64,000 nucleotides of DNA from Desulfovibrio desulfuricans DSM 642 (GTDB lineage: Bacteria; Desulfobacterota; Desulfovibrionia; Desulfovibrionales; Desulfovibrionaceae): positions 434,001 to 498,000 of the forward strand of contig NZ_ATUZ01000013.1 in the NCBI RefSeq assembly GCF_000420465.1. Reading direction: 5' to 3'. The notes beneath the pieces were generated by a model. That model saw only the letters and a list, made by a program, of their open reading frames with translations, ran no database searches and was not told where the DNA came from. Of this stretch, positions 22,264 to 31,795 are shown piece by piece (the first letter of the stretch is position 1; each line of letters starts with the position of its first letter). The translations under genes and the position numbers were made by a program.

Positions 22264-25053
22264 TTATAAACGCTGGGCAAGTGAAGAATTCCGACTGGTT
22301 TGTTCTTCATTCCCATTGCCGGATTTTGCAGCGATACTGCACACGAGGCTGCGCGCCAGATCCATCTGCTGCTCTGGCGTTGCGGCCGTGCCGTCAAGTT
22401 TGGCTGCAAGCACGGCGTCCAGAATGCGCCCAAAGGCGGGGCCGGGTTCCAGCCCCATGATGCGCAGGTCTTCGCCGCTCACATCCGTCTTTTCTTTGCG
22501 CCACTGGGTAATGTAGCGCGAAAGGTTTTTTTGCAAGGCGGCGTTGCTTGTGTCTGCCATGAGGTAGAGCAGGCATTCGAGCGAAAGGGGCCGCAGCAGG
22601 GCGCACAGGGCGCTGATGCTCTCCTTGCCTGCCTCATGGTCTTTTTGCCACGGCTCCAGCTTGCCGCGCACCACGCGCATGTGCTCTCGCTGGCGCAGAA
22701 TGTCGGCCCGCCGGGGTTCGGGCAGGCCCATACGCTGATAGTGATTTGCCGTATCGGCATAGCTCATGTTGTGGTTGAGGGCCAGAAAGAAGGCCAGCCA
22801 GGGTTGGGCTGCCTCTTCAAAATATAACAGCCTGTACCACGTGAGCGTTTCCTGAAGCCGCAGCAGCAGGTTTTTGCGCGTGGGATTAAGCGACAGCATG
22901 GGAGAAACCGCCTCCAGCACGCCAAGCTGGTCGAGCCGCGCAATGCAGGCCGAAGGGTCTTCCTCATCGCAGATATGCTGAAATTCGTGGAACAGCCGAA
23001 AGCCCGAGAGCTTGTCCATAAGCTTGAGCTTGAGGGCGTTCTTGATGAGCTTTTCCGTACCTGACCCGATATGGAAGTTATAGCGCTGCTCAAAGCGTAC
23101 AGCCCTGAGGCAGCGGGTGGGGTCTTCCACAAAGCTCAGGGTGTGCAGCACCCTGATGACGCGCTCCTTGATGTCGCGTTGCCCGCCGAAAAAATCCACC
23201 AACTGGCCGAACGGTTCGCAGTCAAGCCGCACAGCCAGCGCGTTGATGGAAAAATCGCGGCGGAACAGATCCATCTTGATGGACGAAAGCTCAACCGTGG
23301 GCAGGGCCGCTGGGTATTCATAGTATTCAAGGCGCGCCGTGGCTACGTCGATGCGGGCTTCGGCCCCTGCGGCATCGATGTAAATGACCACCGAGGTGAG
23401 GAACTTCTGGTGTTCGCGCACACGCCCGTTGAGTTCTTTTGCCAGCGCCCGCGCAAGGGCTATGCCGTTGCCCTCCACCACCAGATCAATATCCTGGTTG
23501 GGGCGCTGGAGCAGAAGATCGCGTACAAAGCCGCCCACGGCATATACCGGCAGCCCAAGCTCCCTGCCCAGCCTGCCCGCAAGATGCAGCATGTTGCGGC
23601 TGGCAAGGGGCAGTCTGTCCTGTATGAGTTTGCCGAGGTTGCGCTCCTTGCCGCCGGTGGTGCGCGGTTCCGGCATATGGCCCGGCTCCTGCGCAAAAAC
23701 ATTGATAAGGTCGGTGCGCGTGACCACGCCGACAACCTTGTCGTCTTCCACAATGGGCACAAGGCGCTGGCGGCCCCCCACGATGGTTGTGGTCAGATCC
23801 TTGAGCGTTGCGTCTGGCGGCAGGGTGGTGATTCTGCGGCTCATGTAGTCTTCAACCGTGGATGCGCCAAGGCCGTGTGCGCTGGCCCGCGAGGCCGTGA
23901 GGGCATCCAGCAGGCCGATGCACTGGCGGGTATCGGGCATGAAGACCGGTACGGCCTTGAGCCCGAAGTGGAGCATGAGTTCATCCGCCTCATGAATGGT
24001 GGCGGTGGTCTCAATGCCCACTGCTGGCGAAGACATATATTCGCGCGCGGTTTTATCGGGGTAGGCCTGGGCGTACAGGTGGCGCAAAATCATATCGCGC
24101 ACTTCATGCACTGTCATGGAGCGCACGGAGGCCGAAGCCGCGTAGGCATGCCCGCCGCCGCCAAGGGCCGCGCAGATGTCGCCCACGTTGATGGCCTCGT
24201 TGCGGCTGCGGGCCACAACCTGGATGCGGTCGTCCATAAGCCCGATGGCAAACAGCACCGGGAATCTTTCCATTTCCATGAGGCGGTGGGCCAGATAGGC
24301 AAAATCACCCAGATAATGCTCCATGGCCGCTTCTGAAAGCGTAACCTGAACATTGTTGATGTTGTACGTCTGGGTGGATTCCAGCAGGCTGTTCAAGGCC
24401 TGAATGTGCAGGCTCGTGAGCTCGTGGGCCGCCAGGGCATCAATGCGGTTCACATCCATGCCCTGCCCGAGCAGCCATGCCGCCGCCATAAAATCGGCCT
24501 GCGTGGTTGAAGAGTAGGTGAAAGAGCCGGTATCGCCATAAATGCCAAGACCCAGCAGGGTGGCATCGTCCGCGCTGAGGCTGAGGCCCCGCTCCGAAAT
24601 GGCCTGCACAATGAGGCTTGTGACAGAGCCTATGTGCGCCATGTGCGTGTGCGGGCTTGTGATGTCGTCCGTGGAATCCGGGTGGTGATCCCACAGCTCC
24701 ACGGTTACGTCATCACGGTCGAGCAGTTGGGCCACATGGCTTATGCGTCCACGCTGGCGGGTATCCACAACCACAAGGCGGGTTATGGACTCCCACGGAA
24801 TGGCCGGAGTTTCCACAATGCCCAGCGCCGCCGTATCCAGCCCGGCAATGAGTTTTTGCAGGCCGCGCTCCTGCGTGCCGGGAAAGAGCAGCACATGCGG
24901 GGTGTAAAGAAAGCGGGCCGCCAGCATGGCTGCAAAGGCGTCAAAATCTGCACTTGCGTGGCAGGTGATGAGCGTTGTCCCGGCTGTATGCTGCAACGTA
25001 GAGGCCACAGATGCGGACGCCGCCTGTGGGGTGGTTTCCGGCGCGGGGATCAC
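22264..25053 (-). CDS. cca: DHH-CBS-CBS-nucleotidyltransferase fusion (CCA/A-adding family)
   Basis: 929 residues in four parts. The N-terminal DHH phosphoesterase domain has ADFDAFAAMLAA and WDHHPDSTDD with a DHHA1 GGGGHAYAAS segment near 300. Two CBS domains follow (about 335-460; MSSPAVGI, MSRRITTLPPDATLKDL). The tRNA nucleotidyltransferase/poly(A) polymerase head has YAVGGFVRDLLL and NQDIDLVVEG (metal-binding Asp pair, about 495-520), then the RNA-binding neck. This architecture is known in delta-proteobacteria and some thermophiles, where it adds A or CCA to tRNA 3' ends. The DHH part could hydrolyse cyclic dinucleotides or nanoRNA, with CBS sensing adenylates; that link is inference. 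Its ATG overlaps the xerD stop by four bases (ATGA). Confidence 0.93.
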   Translation of the reverse strand: MIPAPETTPQAASASVASTLQHTAGTTLITCHASADFDAFAAMLAARFLYTPHVLLFPGTQERGLQKLIAGLDTAALGIVETPAIPWESITRLVVVDTRQRGRISHVAQLLDRDDVTVELWDHHPDSTDDITSPHTHMAHIGSVTSLIVQAISERGLSLSADDATLLGLGIYGDTGSFTYSSTTQADFMAAAWLLGQGMDVNRIDALAAHELTSLHIQALNSLLESTQTYNINNVQVTLSEAAMEHYLGDFAYLAHRLMEMERFPVLFAIGLMDDRIQVVARSRNEAINVGDICAALGGGGHAYAASASVRSMTVHEVRDMILRHLYAQAYPDKTAREYMSSPAVGIETTATIHEADELMLHFGLKAVPVFMPDTRQCIGLLDALTASRASAHGLGASTVEDYMSRRITTLPPDATLKDLTTTIVGGRQRLVPIVEDDKVVGVVTRTDLINVFAQEPGHMPEPRTTGGKERNLGKLIQDRLPLASRNMLHLAGRLGRELGLPVYAVGGFVRDLLLQRPNQDIDLVVEGNGIALARALAKELNGRVREHQKFLTSVVIYIDAAGAEARIDVATARLEYYEYPAALPTVELSSIKMDLFRRDFSINALAVRLDCEPFGQLVDFFGGQRDIKERVIRVLHTLSFVEDPTRCLRAVRFEQRYNFHIGSGTEKLIKNALKLKLMDKLSGFRLFHEFQHICDEEDPSACIARLDQLGVLEAVSPMLSLNPTRKNLLLRLQETLTWYRLLYFEEAAQPWLAFFLALNHNMSYADTANHYQRMGLPEPRRADILRQREHMRVVRGKLEPWQKDHEAGKESISALCALLRPLSLECLLYLMADTSNAALQKNLSRYITQWRKEKTDVSGEDLRIMGLEPGPAFGRILDAVLAAKLDGTAATPEQQMDLARSLVCSIAAKSGNGNEEQTSRNSSLAQRL

Positions 25054-25979
25054 TGGCGGCTCCGGGGGTGGAATTGATGGTGTATGCCGCGCAGGCGTTC
25101 GGCCTGCACATGGGTGTAAATTTCTGTGGCGCTTATGTCGGCATGGCCAAGCAGCATCTGCACGGCGCGCAGGTCTGCGCCGCCCTCGAGCAGGTGCGTG
25201 GCAAAGGAATGCCTGAACGTGTGCGGCGAAATGGCGCGGCGGATGCCCGCTTCGAGCGCGTACTTTTTAACCATTTTCCACACGTACTGGCGCGTCAGGG
25301 CACGGCCCGAGCGGTTGACGAAAAGCTGGTTGCCTGTGGGCGCAAACAGGGGCCTGCATGCGCTGATATAGTCTGCCAGCATCTGCTGCATAAGGTTGTG
25401 CAGGGGCACCAGCCTTTCCTTGGAGCCCTTGCCAAAAACGCGTACCAGGCCGCGTTGCAGGTCAAGATCCGGCACGCACATGGTGCACAGCTCAGAAACG
25501 CGCAAGCCTGCGGCGTACAGAAGCTCAAGCATGCAGCGGTCGCGCTTGCCGCTTTTGTCGCGCAGGTCTGGCTGGGCAAGCAGGGATTCCATTTCGTCCC
25601 TTGTCAGCACCTCCGGCAGGTGCTGGGGCAATTTGGGGTTTTCCAGCAATTCAGCGGGGTTTTTACGCAGCCTGCCTTCTTCAACTGCAAAGGCGAAAAA
25701 TGCCCGCAGGGCAGAAAGACGCCGTGCAAGGGTGCGCCCTGTGTTCTGCCGTGCGCGCAGCCAGGCAAGGTACAGAAAAATCTCCTGCTCATCGGGGTCG
25801 GGCAGGGATTCTTCCGCCGCGCCCTGAGCCAGTTCCTGCCGGTACAGAAAAAAACTCTCCAGATCCTGCCCGTAGGCTTCAACCGTATTGGGCGAAAGGC
25901 CGCGCTGGGCCAGTAAAAAATCCCGCCACAGGGGTAAAAGGGTTGCCAGGGCAGGGGCTTTGGTGCGTGGATGTGCCAT
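25050..25979 (-). CDS. xerD: Tyrosine recombinase XerD
   Basis: 309 residues, full length for XerC/D. The N-terminal SAM-like domain has LSPNTVEAYGQDLESFF. The catalytic domain has AAGLRVSEL (Arg), GKGSKERLVPL (Lys on the beta hairpin), SPHTFRHSFATHLLEGG (His-Arg), LLGHADISATEIYTHV (His and nucleophilic Tyr), and a C-terminal helix. It resolves chromosome dimers at dif, activated by FtsK, whose gene lies 21 kb away in this window. It is core genome and not an island integrase: no att repeats flank it, and it is translationally coupled to the nucleotidyltransferase gene. Confidence 0.95.
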   Translation of the reverse strand: MAHPRTKAPALATLLPLWRDFLLAQRGLSPNTVEAYGQDLESFFLYRQELAQGAAEESLPDPDEQEIFLYLAWLRARQNTGRTLARRLSALRAFFAFAVEEGRLRKNPAELLENPKLPQHLPEVLTRDEMESLLAQPDLRDKSGKRDRCMLELLYAAGLRVSELCTMCVPDLDLQRGLVRVFGKGSKERLVPLHNLMQQMLADYISACRPLFAPTGNQLFVNRSGRALTRQYVWKMVKKYALEAGIRRAISPHTFRHSFATHLLEGGADLRAVQMLLGHADISATEIYTHVQAERLRGIHHQFHPRSRQ

Positions 25980-26134
25980 GCGCCCATGCTAGCCGCCTTA
26001 CCGCAACGGAGCAAGCCTTTTGCAATCAAAACCGCCCGGATGCGTTGGATGCGGTGGGCTTTATCCTTTCCGCGAAAAAAGATATGCTGCAAACCTTGCT
26101 AAAAAGCGGGCTGAACCTATCTGAAGGAAACCTG

Positions 26135-26650
26135 ATGGCAGATCAAACAAAGCTGCGGGCCTACGTGAGCCTTGGCTCCAACTGCGACAACGCGGCAGAA
26201 AAACTTGCAGCAGCGCTGGACGCCCTTGCGGAACTGCCGGAAATGGGCATCGGCGCAGTATCCCCCGTCTATCGGACAGAACCGCAGGAATACACGGAGC
26301 AACCCTGGTTTCTTAACCAGGTTGTTGAACTTTTTCCCGGTGATAGCTGGCGGCCTTGCAGCCTTGTGGACGCCCTGCTGGACATAGAAGCCAGGCTTGG
26401 ACGGGTGCGCAGTCCTGACCCGGTACTGCGTTTTGGGCCGCGCGTGATTGATGTTGACCTGTTGCTTTTTGGGCAGGAGCGGAGCACCGATCCTCATTGC
26501 CTTGTGCCGCATCCACGGCTGACGGTGCGGGCTTTTGTCATGCGGCCATTGCTTGATATTGCGCCCCTGATCGTTGTAGACGGCCTGCCCGTAAGGGATT
26601 GGTTGGCGCGTACAGTATGCCGCGTGGAAGGGGACAGAATTTTTCAGTGA
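26135..26650 (+). CDS. folK: 2-amino-4-hydroxy-6-hydroxymethyldihydropteridine pyrophosphokinase
   Basis: 171 residues. The HPPK signature is present: VSLGSNCDNAAEKL at the start, SPVYRTEP, QPWFLNQVVEL, and FGPRVIDVDLLLF with the two magnesium-binding Asp, then VPHPRLTVRAFVMRPLLDI. It transfers pyrophosphate from ATP to 6-hydroxymethyl-dihydropterin in folate synthesis. I start at ATG 26135, which has GAAGGA seven bases upstream; the much longer open frame reads antisense through xerD. It is divergent from xerD, and the PP0621-like gene follows after 105 bases. Confidence 0.95.
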   Translation: MADQTKLRAYVSLGSNCDNAAEKLAAALDALAELPEMGIGAVSPVYRTEPQEYTEQPWFLNQVVELFPGDSWRPCSLVDALLDIEARLGRVRSPDPVLRFGPRVIDVDLLLFGQERSTDPHCLVPHPRLTVRAFVMRPLLDIAPLIVVDGLPVRDWLARTVCRVEGDRIFQ

Positions 26651-26755
26651 CTGGTGCCGCCCTCTGTGATACTGTTTCCAACGGCTTTAATATGCCTGAA
26701 AGGGCTGCACTCCAGCCTTACGCGACCCGTGCCACGGGATTAAGGAGCATAACAA

Positions 26756-27052
26756 ATGGTAAAGTGGCTTATTCTGATTTTGGCGGGCTACGCCCTATAT
26801 CGCCTTTTTGCCAATGATCTGAACAAGAAGAAAAAGGAAAACAAGCAGGAAAGCGCTGCTGAAATGGAGCGTAAGGTTGCCGCTGGCGAAATGGTCAAAG
26901 ACCCCGAATGCGGCGCGTATGTGGCCGTTGATGGCTCTATTTCCGTGCGTGACGGCGAAAAAGTTCACCGTTTCTGTAGCTACGAATGCCGCGACAAGTT
27001 CCTGCAACGCCTTGAAGAAGGCGGCCGGGAACTGCCCCCCCGCGAAGAATAG
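26756..27052 (+). CDS. PP0621-like membrane-anchored metal-binding-type small protein
   Basis: 98 residues. One N-terminal membrane helix (WLILILAGYALYRLF) is followed by a basic stretch, then a TRASH-like segment: DPECGAYVA and HRFCSYECRDKFL, which together place Cys residues as in zinc-ribbon-like PP0621 proteins. The function is unknown, possibly a membrane-bound metal or assembly factor. GGAG eight bases before the ATG supports the start. It is followed by a strong bidirectional terminator. Confidence 0.8.
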   Translation: MVKWLILILAGYALYRLFANDLNKKKKENKQESAAEMERKVAAGEMVKDPECGAYVAVDGSISVRDGEKVHRFCSYECRDKFLQRLEEGGRELPPREE

Positions 27053-27141
27053 TCTTTTTCAGCGTATCTGGAACAGGCCATTTTGTTCCCTTATGCTTCA
27101 GATAGTTTGCTGGGCATGATGTGATTTTGTGCAGGTAGCAT

Positions 27142-27181
27142 AAAACCGCCCGCCGGGATAATCCCAGCGGGCGGTTTTTTT
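27142..27181. terminator. Bidirectional intrinsic terminator
   Basis: AAAACCGCCCGC pairs with GCGGGCGGTTTT around a short loop, with T runs on both strands. It sits between the convergent PP0621-like and HgdC-like genes and can end both transcripts. Confidence 0.9.
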
Positions 27182-27186
27182 GCGGC

Positions 27187-30100
27187 CTATTGCTGCCAGT
27201 AAGCTCTGTCGTTTCCCATTGTGCCCGCATAGGTGTGCCGGGCATGCCGGGCGGCTTCTTCCCTTTCCTTTTCCTTCTCTCTGGCGATAGCCATGAAAAG
27301 CCGTATGCGGTTGAGCTGATTGGCTTCACTGCTGCCGGGGTCGTAATCCAGCGCCATTATGTTTGCCTCCGAGCGCTGACGGCGCACGGCCTTGAACGCG
27401 CCGCGCCCCACCACGTGGTTCGGCAGGCAGCCAAAGGGTTGCAGGCAGAGTATGTTGTTTGTGCCGTGTTCGAGAAACTCCAGCATCTCTGCGGGCAGCA
27501 GCCAGCCCTCGCCGGCGCTGTTGCCAAGGGACATGACGCTTTCGCCCAGCCGGGCCAGATCGTCAATATGCGCCACAGGCATGACGTGGGCGCTCAGGGG
27601 CGAGGTGTTGAGCGCGCCGCGCATGTAGCGGCGCACACCTTCAATGCGGCGCATCACAAGGGCATTGCCCAGCGCAGCCCAGGCGCTGCCGCCCTGATAG
27701 CGCCAGTCGTACACGGCATCCCGCAGGCAGTAGAGCATGAAGTTGGCAAAGTCCGGCAAGAGCGGTTCGCCGCCTTCCTGTCTGATCTGTTCGACAATGT
27801 GATTGTTGGCGTCTGCATGGTAGGTCAGCAGAATTTCGCCCACAACAGCCACCCTCGGCTTGGGGGCCAGAGCCGTGCGGATGGAGGCAAAATCCTGCAC
27901 CAGGCGGGGCAGCAGTTGCCGCAGGGCGGTTTCATCGCCTTTACGCACTACCGGAATCAGGGTTTGCAGCCAGTGCTGCACCCTGTCTTCGGTTTGCCCT
28001 ACATGGCATTCGTAGGTGCCCGTAAACAGCGAAAGCCTTTGCAGCATGTCGCCGGCAAGCATGCCAAGCAGCATGCGCCAGAGCAGGGCGCGGTCTGGCC
28101 GCAGGCCGGGCTGGCTCTCTGACCCCGAGGCATTGAGCGTGAGCACGGGCACCGGGTCGTAGCCGTATTCCATAAGCGCCTTGCGCAGCAGGGCCGGATA
28201 GTTGCTGGCCCGGCAGGGGCCGCAGGTCTGCGAAAGCAGCAGTGCCGTGCGGCGTGGATCAAGACCGCCATCGCGCAGAGCCTGCAATAGCTGACCGATA
28301 GCCACGATGGCCGGGTAGCAGGCATCGTTGTTTACATAGGCCTGCCCAAGACTCACGGCTTCTGTGCTCACCGTGGGCAGCAACTGGATGGTGTGCCCGC
28401 TGCCCGCGATGGCCTGGGTCATGAACGGCAAATGCAGCGGGGCCATTTGCGGCACAAGAATGGTATGCGTGGCCGCATCACGTTTGCTGAATACCGGCGG
28501 CGCGTGGGAAACGGCGGTTGCGGTGCTGCCTCCAGCCTTGTTGCGGCTCACTGCCAGCAGCGAGCGGATACGAATACGCGCAGAGGCCAGGGCATTGCCC
28601 TCGTCCATCTTAATGAGGGTATACAGCTTGCCGTGGGCGCGCATAAGCTCCCGCATCTGGTCGGCGGTGATGGCGTCTATGCCGCAGCTAAAGGAAGTCA
28701 GTTGTACGAGTTCCACCCGCGCGTTGCCGTGGTCTGCCTCGCAGGCCCACAATCCCGCCCGGTAGAGACGGGCGGCGTATGTCCATTGGTTGCGCGCCCG
28801 CAGGGGAAAGGACATGCGGTGGCCTGTCCAGCTGCGGGGCATGGCGTCCTCGCTGATGACCGCAGCCCCAAGCGAGGCGATGAAGTCGGGCAGGCCGTGG
28901 TGCACCTGCGGGTCAGCATGGTAGGGGCGGCCAGCCAGAACCACCAGAACGCCCTTGTTGCGCAGGGTTTCGGCATAGATGTGTTCCGCCTCGGCGCACA
29001 GTTCTCGCAGGTAGTGCGCCTGCTCGTGCCGCGCCGCCCGCACTGCGGAGCGTACCTCGCCCCTCGGCAGGTTGAATTCGCGGCAGAGGTTGCGCACAAG
29101 CGATGCCGTGTGCGTGAGGTTTACAAAGGGCGAGTGCATGACGGCCCCGGCATCCTTGAGTTCCGGCAGATTCTCGCGCACCACCTGCGGGTAGCCGCAG
29201 GCCACCGGGCAGGAGAAGGAATCGCACATTTCGGCAAATTCCTGCGCCTCGCGCGGTATGCAGGGGAAGAAAATGCTCTTGATGCCGCTTTCAAGCAGGG
29301 CCAGCACATGACCGTGCGCCAGCTTGGCCGGGTAGCATACGCTCTGGGAGGGCACGGACGACAGGCCAGCCGCAAACAGGGCGCGGCTGGTAGGCGGCGA
29401 CACTTCAACCCGGAACCCCAGCGAGGTAAAGAGGGTGAACCAGAAAGGGTAGTGCGCGTAGACGTTCAGAACTCTGGGGATACCCAGCCTGCCGCGCGGC
29501 GCGGATTCAAGGGGCAGCGGTTCGTAGCGGAACAGGCGCTGGTTTTTCCATGCCACAAGGTTGGGAGCCGTGACGGTTGCGCCACGGCGCGCCTCGCTGA
29601 ACCTGTCGCACCTGTTGCCCGCGATGTGGCGTGAACCGTGCGAAAAGCGCGTTTCTGTGAGCAGACAGTTGTTGCCGCAGTCGCGGCAGCGAAAGCTGCG
29701 CGTCCGCATGGCCAAACCACGGATAAGCGGGGCAGTGATGGAAGAGCGCACGCTGACGCATTCCGCCTTTTCCAGTGATTCAAGGGCCGCCCCGTATGCG
29801 CCCATAAGGCCGGAAGCCGCAGGGCGGTGCACATGCCGTCCCAACGTGCGCTCCATGGCGCAGAGCAGGGCGTCATTGAGGAAGGAACCGCCCTGCACAA
29901 CCACATGCTCACCCAGTTCTGCGACATTCTTGATGCGCAGCACCTTGTCCAGCGCATTGCGCACAACAGAATAGCAAAGCCCCGCCGCTATGTCGGCAAT
30001 CTGCAAGCCGTCTTTCTGGGCCTGCGTGACGCGCGAATTCATAAAAACAGTGCAGCGCGAGCCAAGGTCTGCCGGATGCGCGGCGTACAGGGAAATATCC

Positions 30101-31533
30101 ACAAATTCCTGCATGCACAGGCCAAGGCCACGGGCAAAGCTCTCAAGAAAAGCCCCGCAGCCTGCGGAACAGGCCTCGTTGAGGCTCACGTCGCTGATAA
30201 CGCCATTATCCACCTTGAGGCATTTCATGTCCTGGCCGCCGATGTCTATGACATAGCTGACCTCAGGCACTAATCGCGTGGCCGCCTTGAAATGGGCCAG
30301 GGTTTCCACCAGCACTGTGTCCACGCCAAGGGCGGATTCCGCCAGATGCGCGCCGTAGCCCGTGGCCCCGGATGCGGCAAGCCATGCGCCGTCAGGAATG
30401 CGTTCAAGCATGTCTGCCAGCGGGGGCAGCAGGGTCTGTAAGGGATTGCCGCCGTTAGAGGCGTAGCAGGAATCAAGAATGCGCTGTTCGCTGTCTACCA
30501 GCACGGCCTTGACCGTGGTTGACCCCAGATCCAGCCCTAGAAACAGTGGTCCACGGGCCTGCCGGATATCTGCTGAGGGCAGCACGTTGGCTGTGGCGTG
30601 GCGTTGGCAGAAGCGCGCGTATTCCGCGCTGTCGGCAAACATGGCAGGAAGGATTTTTTCTGCGGCGACCTTGGGCGCGTGCGAAAGGCTGCTGGTGCGC
30701 CTGGCAAGATCGGCCAGATCAAGCGGTTCGGCCTCTGTTTCGTGTTCTTCAAGCGACACGGCGCAACGCGCAGCGCCAATGGCGGCTGTGCACTGGGCAT
30801 AGGGCAGGTGCGCAATGTGCGCCTCCGCAAGATCAAGATTCCTGATGAACAGATTTTTGAGCTCGGGCAGAAAGTGCAAAGGCCCGCCCAAAAAGGCAAC
30901 CTTGCCGGCAATGGGCCTGCCGCAGGCCAGCCCGCCGATGGTTTGCTCCACCACCGCCTGAAAGATGGAGGCGGCGATATCTTCACGCGGGACGCCGCCG
31001 TTGAGCAGGGGAATAATATCCGTTTTGGCGAACACGCCGCAGCGCGAGGCGATGGGGTAGAGCGTGGAATGCCTTGCCGCCAGATCATTGAGGCCGCCCG
31101 CATCCGTGCTGAGCAGACGGGCCATCTGGTCGATGAAGGCTCCGGTGCCGCCTGCGCACGATTCATTCATGCGCAGTTCCACATCCTGCCCCAGATAGAG
31201 CAGCTTGGCGTCTTCGCCGCCCAGTTCCACAGCCACGGAAGTATCCGGCGCAGCATAGGAAATGGCGCGGGCTGTTGCCAGCAGTTCCTGAACAAAGGGG
31301 ATGGAGAGCTGATTGCTGAGATCAAGAGCGCCGGAGCCTGTCATGGCGCAGCGCACGGTGGCGGAAGGGTAGAGACGGGAGACTTCGGCAAGCAGGGCTG
31401 CCATGGTGGCGCGAACTGCCGTGCCGTGACGGCTGTAGCGGGTTTCGGCAACAGAGCCGTCGCCGTTCAGCAGCGCCAGTTTTACTGTGGTGGAGCCAAT
31501 ATCAAGGCCGAGATAAAAGAGTGGTGGAGACAC
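27187..31533 (-). CDS. Fused HgdC-type activator (two BadF ATPase domains), DUF2229 and HgdB-like dehydratase
   Basis: About 1,449 residues. Two tandem BadF/BadG/BcrA ATPase domains are present: GLDIGSTTVKLALL near residue 10 and GLDLGSTTVKAVLV near 333. Each has the cysteine pair that holds the bridging 4Fe-4S cluster in HgdC (NESCAGGTGAF and ASRCGVFAKTD; NEACSAGCGAF and SRCTVFMNS). CRDCGNNC follows near 625, then a DUF2229 region and a 2-hydroxyacyl-CoA dehydratase-like C-terminal half with more Cys (CIPREAQEFAEMC, QTCGPCRASNYP). HgdC-type activators drive ATP-dependent one-electron transfer to a dehydratase or reductase. The partner may be built in here, but the substrate is unknown. Such long fusions are common in anaerobes. 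I chose GTG 31533 with GAGGA seven bases upstream over TTG 31539. It is a single-gene unit. Confidence 0.88.
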   Translation of the reverse strand: MSPPLFYLGLDIGSTTVKLALLNGDGSVAETRYSRHGTAVRATMAALLAEVSRLYPSATVRCAMTGSGALDLSNQLSIPFVQELLATARAISYAAPDTSVAVELGGEDAKLLYLGQDVELRMNESCAGGTGAFIDQMARLLSTDAGGLNDLAARHSTLYPIASRCGVFAKTDIIPLLNGGVPREDIAASIFQAVVEQTIGGLACGRPIAGKVAFLGGPLHFLPELKNLFIRNLDLAEAHIAHLPYAQCTAAIGAARCAVSLEEHETEAEPLDLADLARRTSSLSHAPKVAAEKILPAMFADSAEYARFCQRHATANVLPSADIRQARGPLFLGLDLGSTTVKAVLVDSEQRILDSCYASNGGNPLQTLLPPLADMLERIPDGAWLAASGATGYGAHLAESALGVDTVLVETLAHFKAATRLVPEVSYVIDIGGQDMKCLKVDNGVISDVSLNEACSAGCGAFLESFARGLGLCMQEFVDISLYAAHPADLGSRCTVFMNSRVTQAQKDGLQIADIAAGLCYSVVRNALDKVLRIKNVAELGEHVVVQGGSFLNDALLCAMERTLGRHVHRPAASGLMGAYGAALESLEKAECVSVRSSITAPLIRGLAMRTRSFRCRDCGNNCLLTETRFSHGSRHIAGNRCDRFSEARRGATVTAPNLVAWKNQRLFRYEPLPLESAPRGRLGIPRVLNVYAHYPFWFTLFTSLGFRVEVSPPTSRALFAAGLSSVPSQSVCYPAKLAHGHVLALLESGIKSIFFPCIPREAQEFAEMCDSFSCPVACGYPQVVRENLPELKDAGAVMHSPFVNLTHTASLVRNLCREFNLPRGEVRSAVRAARHEQAHYLRELCAEAEHIYAETLRNKGVLVVLAGRPYHADPQVHHGLPDFIASLGAAVISEDAMPRSWTGHRMSFPLRARNQWTYAARLYRAGLWACEADHGNARVELVQLTSFSCGIDAITADQMRELMRAHGKLYTLIKMDEGNALASARIRIRSLLAVSRNKAGGSTATAVSHAPPVFSKRDAATHTILVPQMAPLHLPFMTQAIAGSGHTIQLLPTVSTEAVSLGQAYVNNDACYPAIVAIGQLLQALRDGGLDPRRTALLLSQTCGPCRASNYPALLRKALMEYGYDPVPVLTLNASGSESQPGLRPDRALLWRMLLGMLAGDMLQRLSLFTGTYECHVGQTEDRVQHWLQTLIPVVRKGDETALRQLLPRLVQDFASIRTALAPKPRVAVVGEILLTYHADANNHIVEQIRQEGGEPLLPDFANFMLYCLRDAVYDWRYQGGSAWAALGNALVMRRIEGVRRYMRGALNTSPLSAHVMPVAHIDDLARLGESVMSLGNSAGEGWLLPAEMLEFLEHGTNNILCLQPFGCLPNHVVGRGAFKAVRRQRSEANIMALDYDPGSSEANQLNRIRLFMAIAREKEKEREEAARHARHTYAGTMGNDRAYWQQ

Positions 31534-31670
31534 GTACAAGTCCTCACATGAAACAGGTTTATGTGATTTGGGCCTGATGTCTTCATAAAGCTGAAGCAGA
31601 AATTATTTACTTTCTTTCATGAATTCAGGCTACACTTGAACGTCAAAAGAATTCAAGCCCCTTTGCATAA

Positions 31671-31741
31671 AAAAATTGCGGCCTGCTGATTTTAAACCAT
31701 CCACTCTTGGAACGGTTCAAAATCTACAGGCCGTAATTTTA
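31671..31741 (-). terminator. Long hairpin terminator of the M23 peptidase gene
   Basis: GGCCTG and CAGGCC, with inner pairing GATTTT/AAAATC and ACC/GGT, form a long interrupted stem. On the minus strand it is followed by GCAATTTTTTT. It lies 55 bases past the peptidase stop. Confidence 0.7.
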
Positions 31742-31795
31742 TCAGCGGGAGTAAAAAGGGATATTGAAACGCTAAACTATACTTTGCTGCGACAA

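Noticed and set aside
25050..25979. xerD considered as a mobile-element integrase
   Set aside because: Full-length Xer protein, no att repeats or cargo, coupled to a housekeeping gene.
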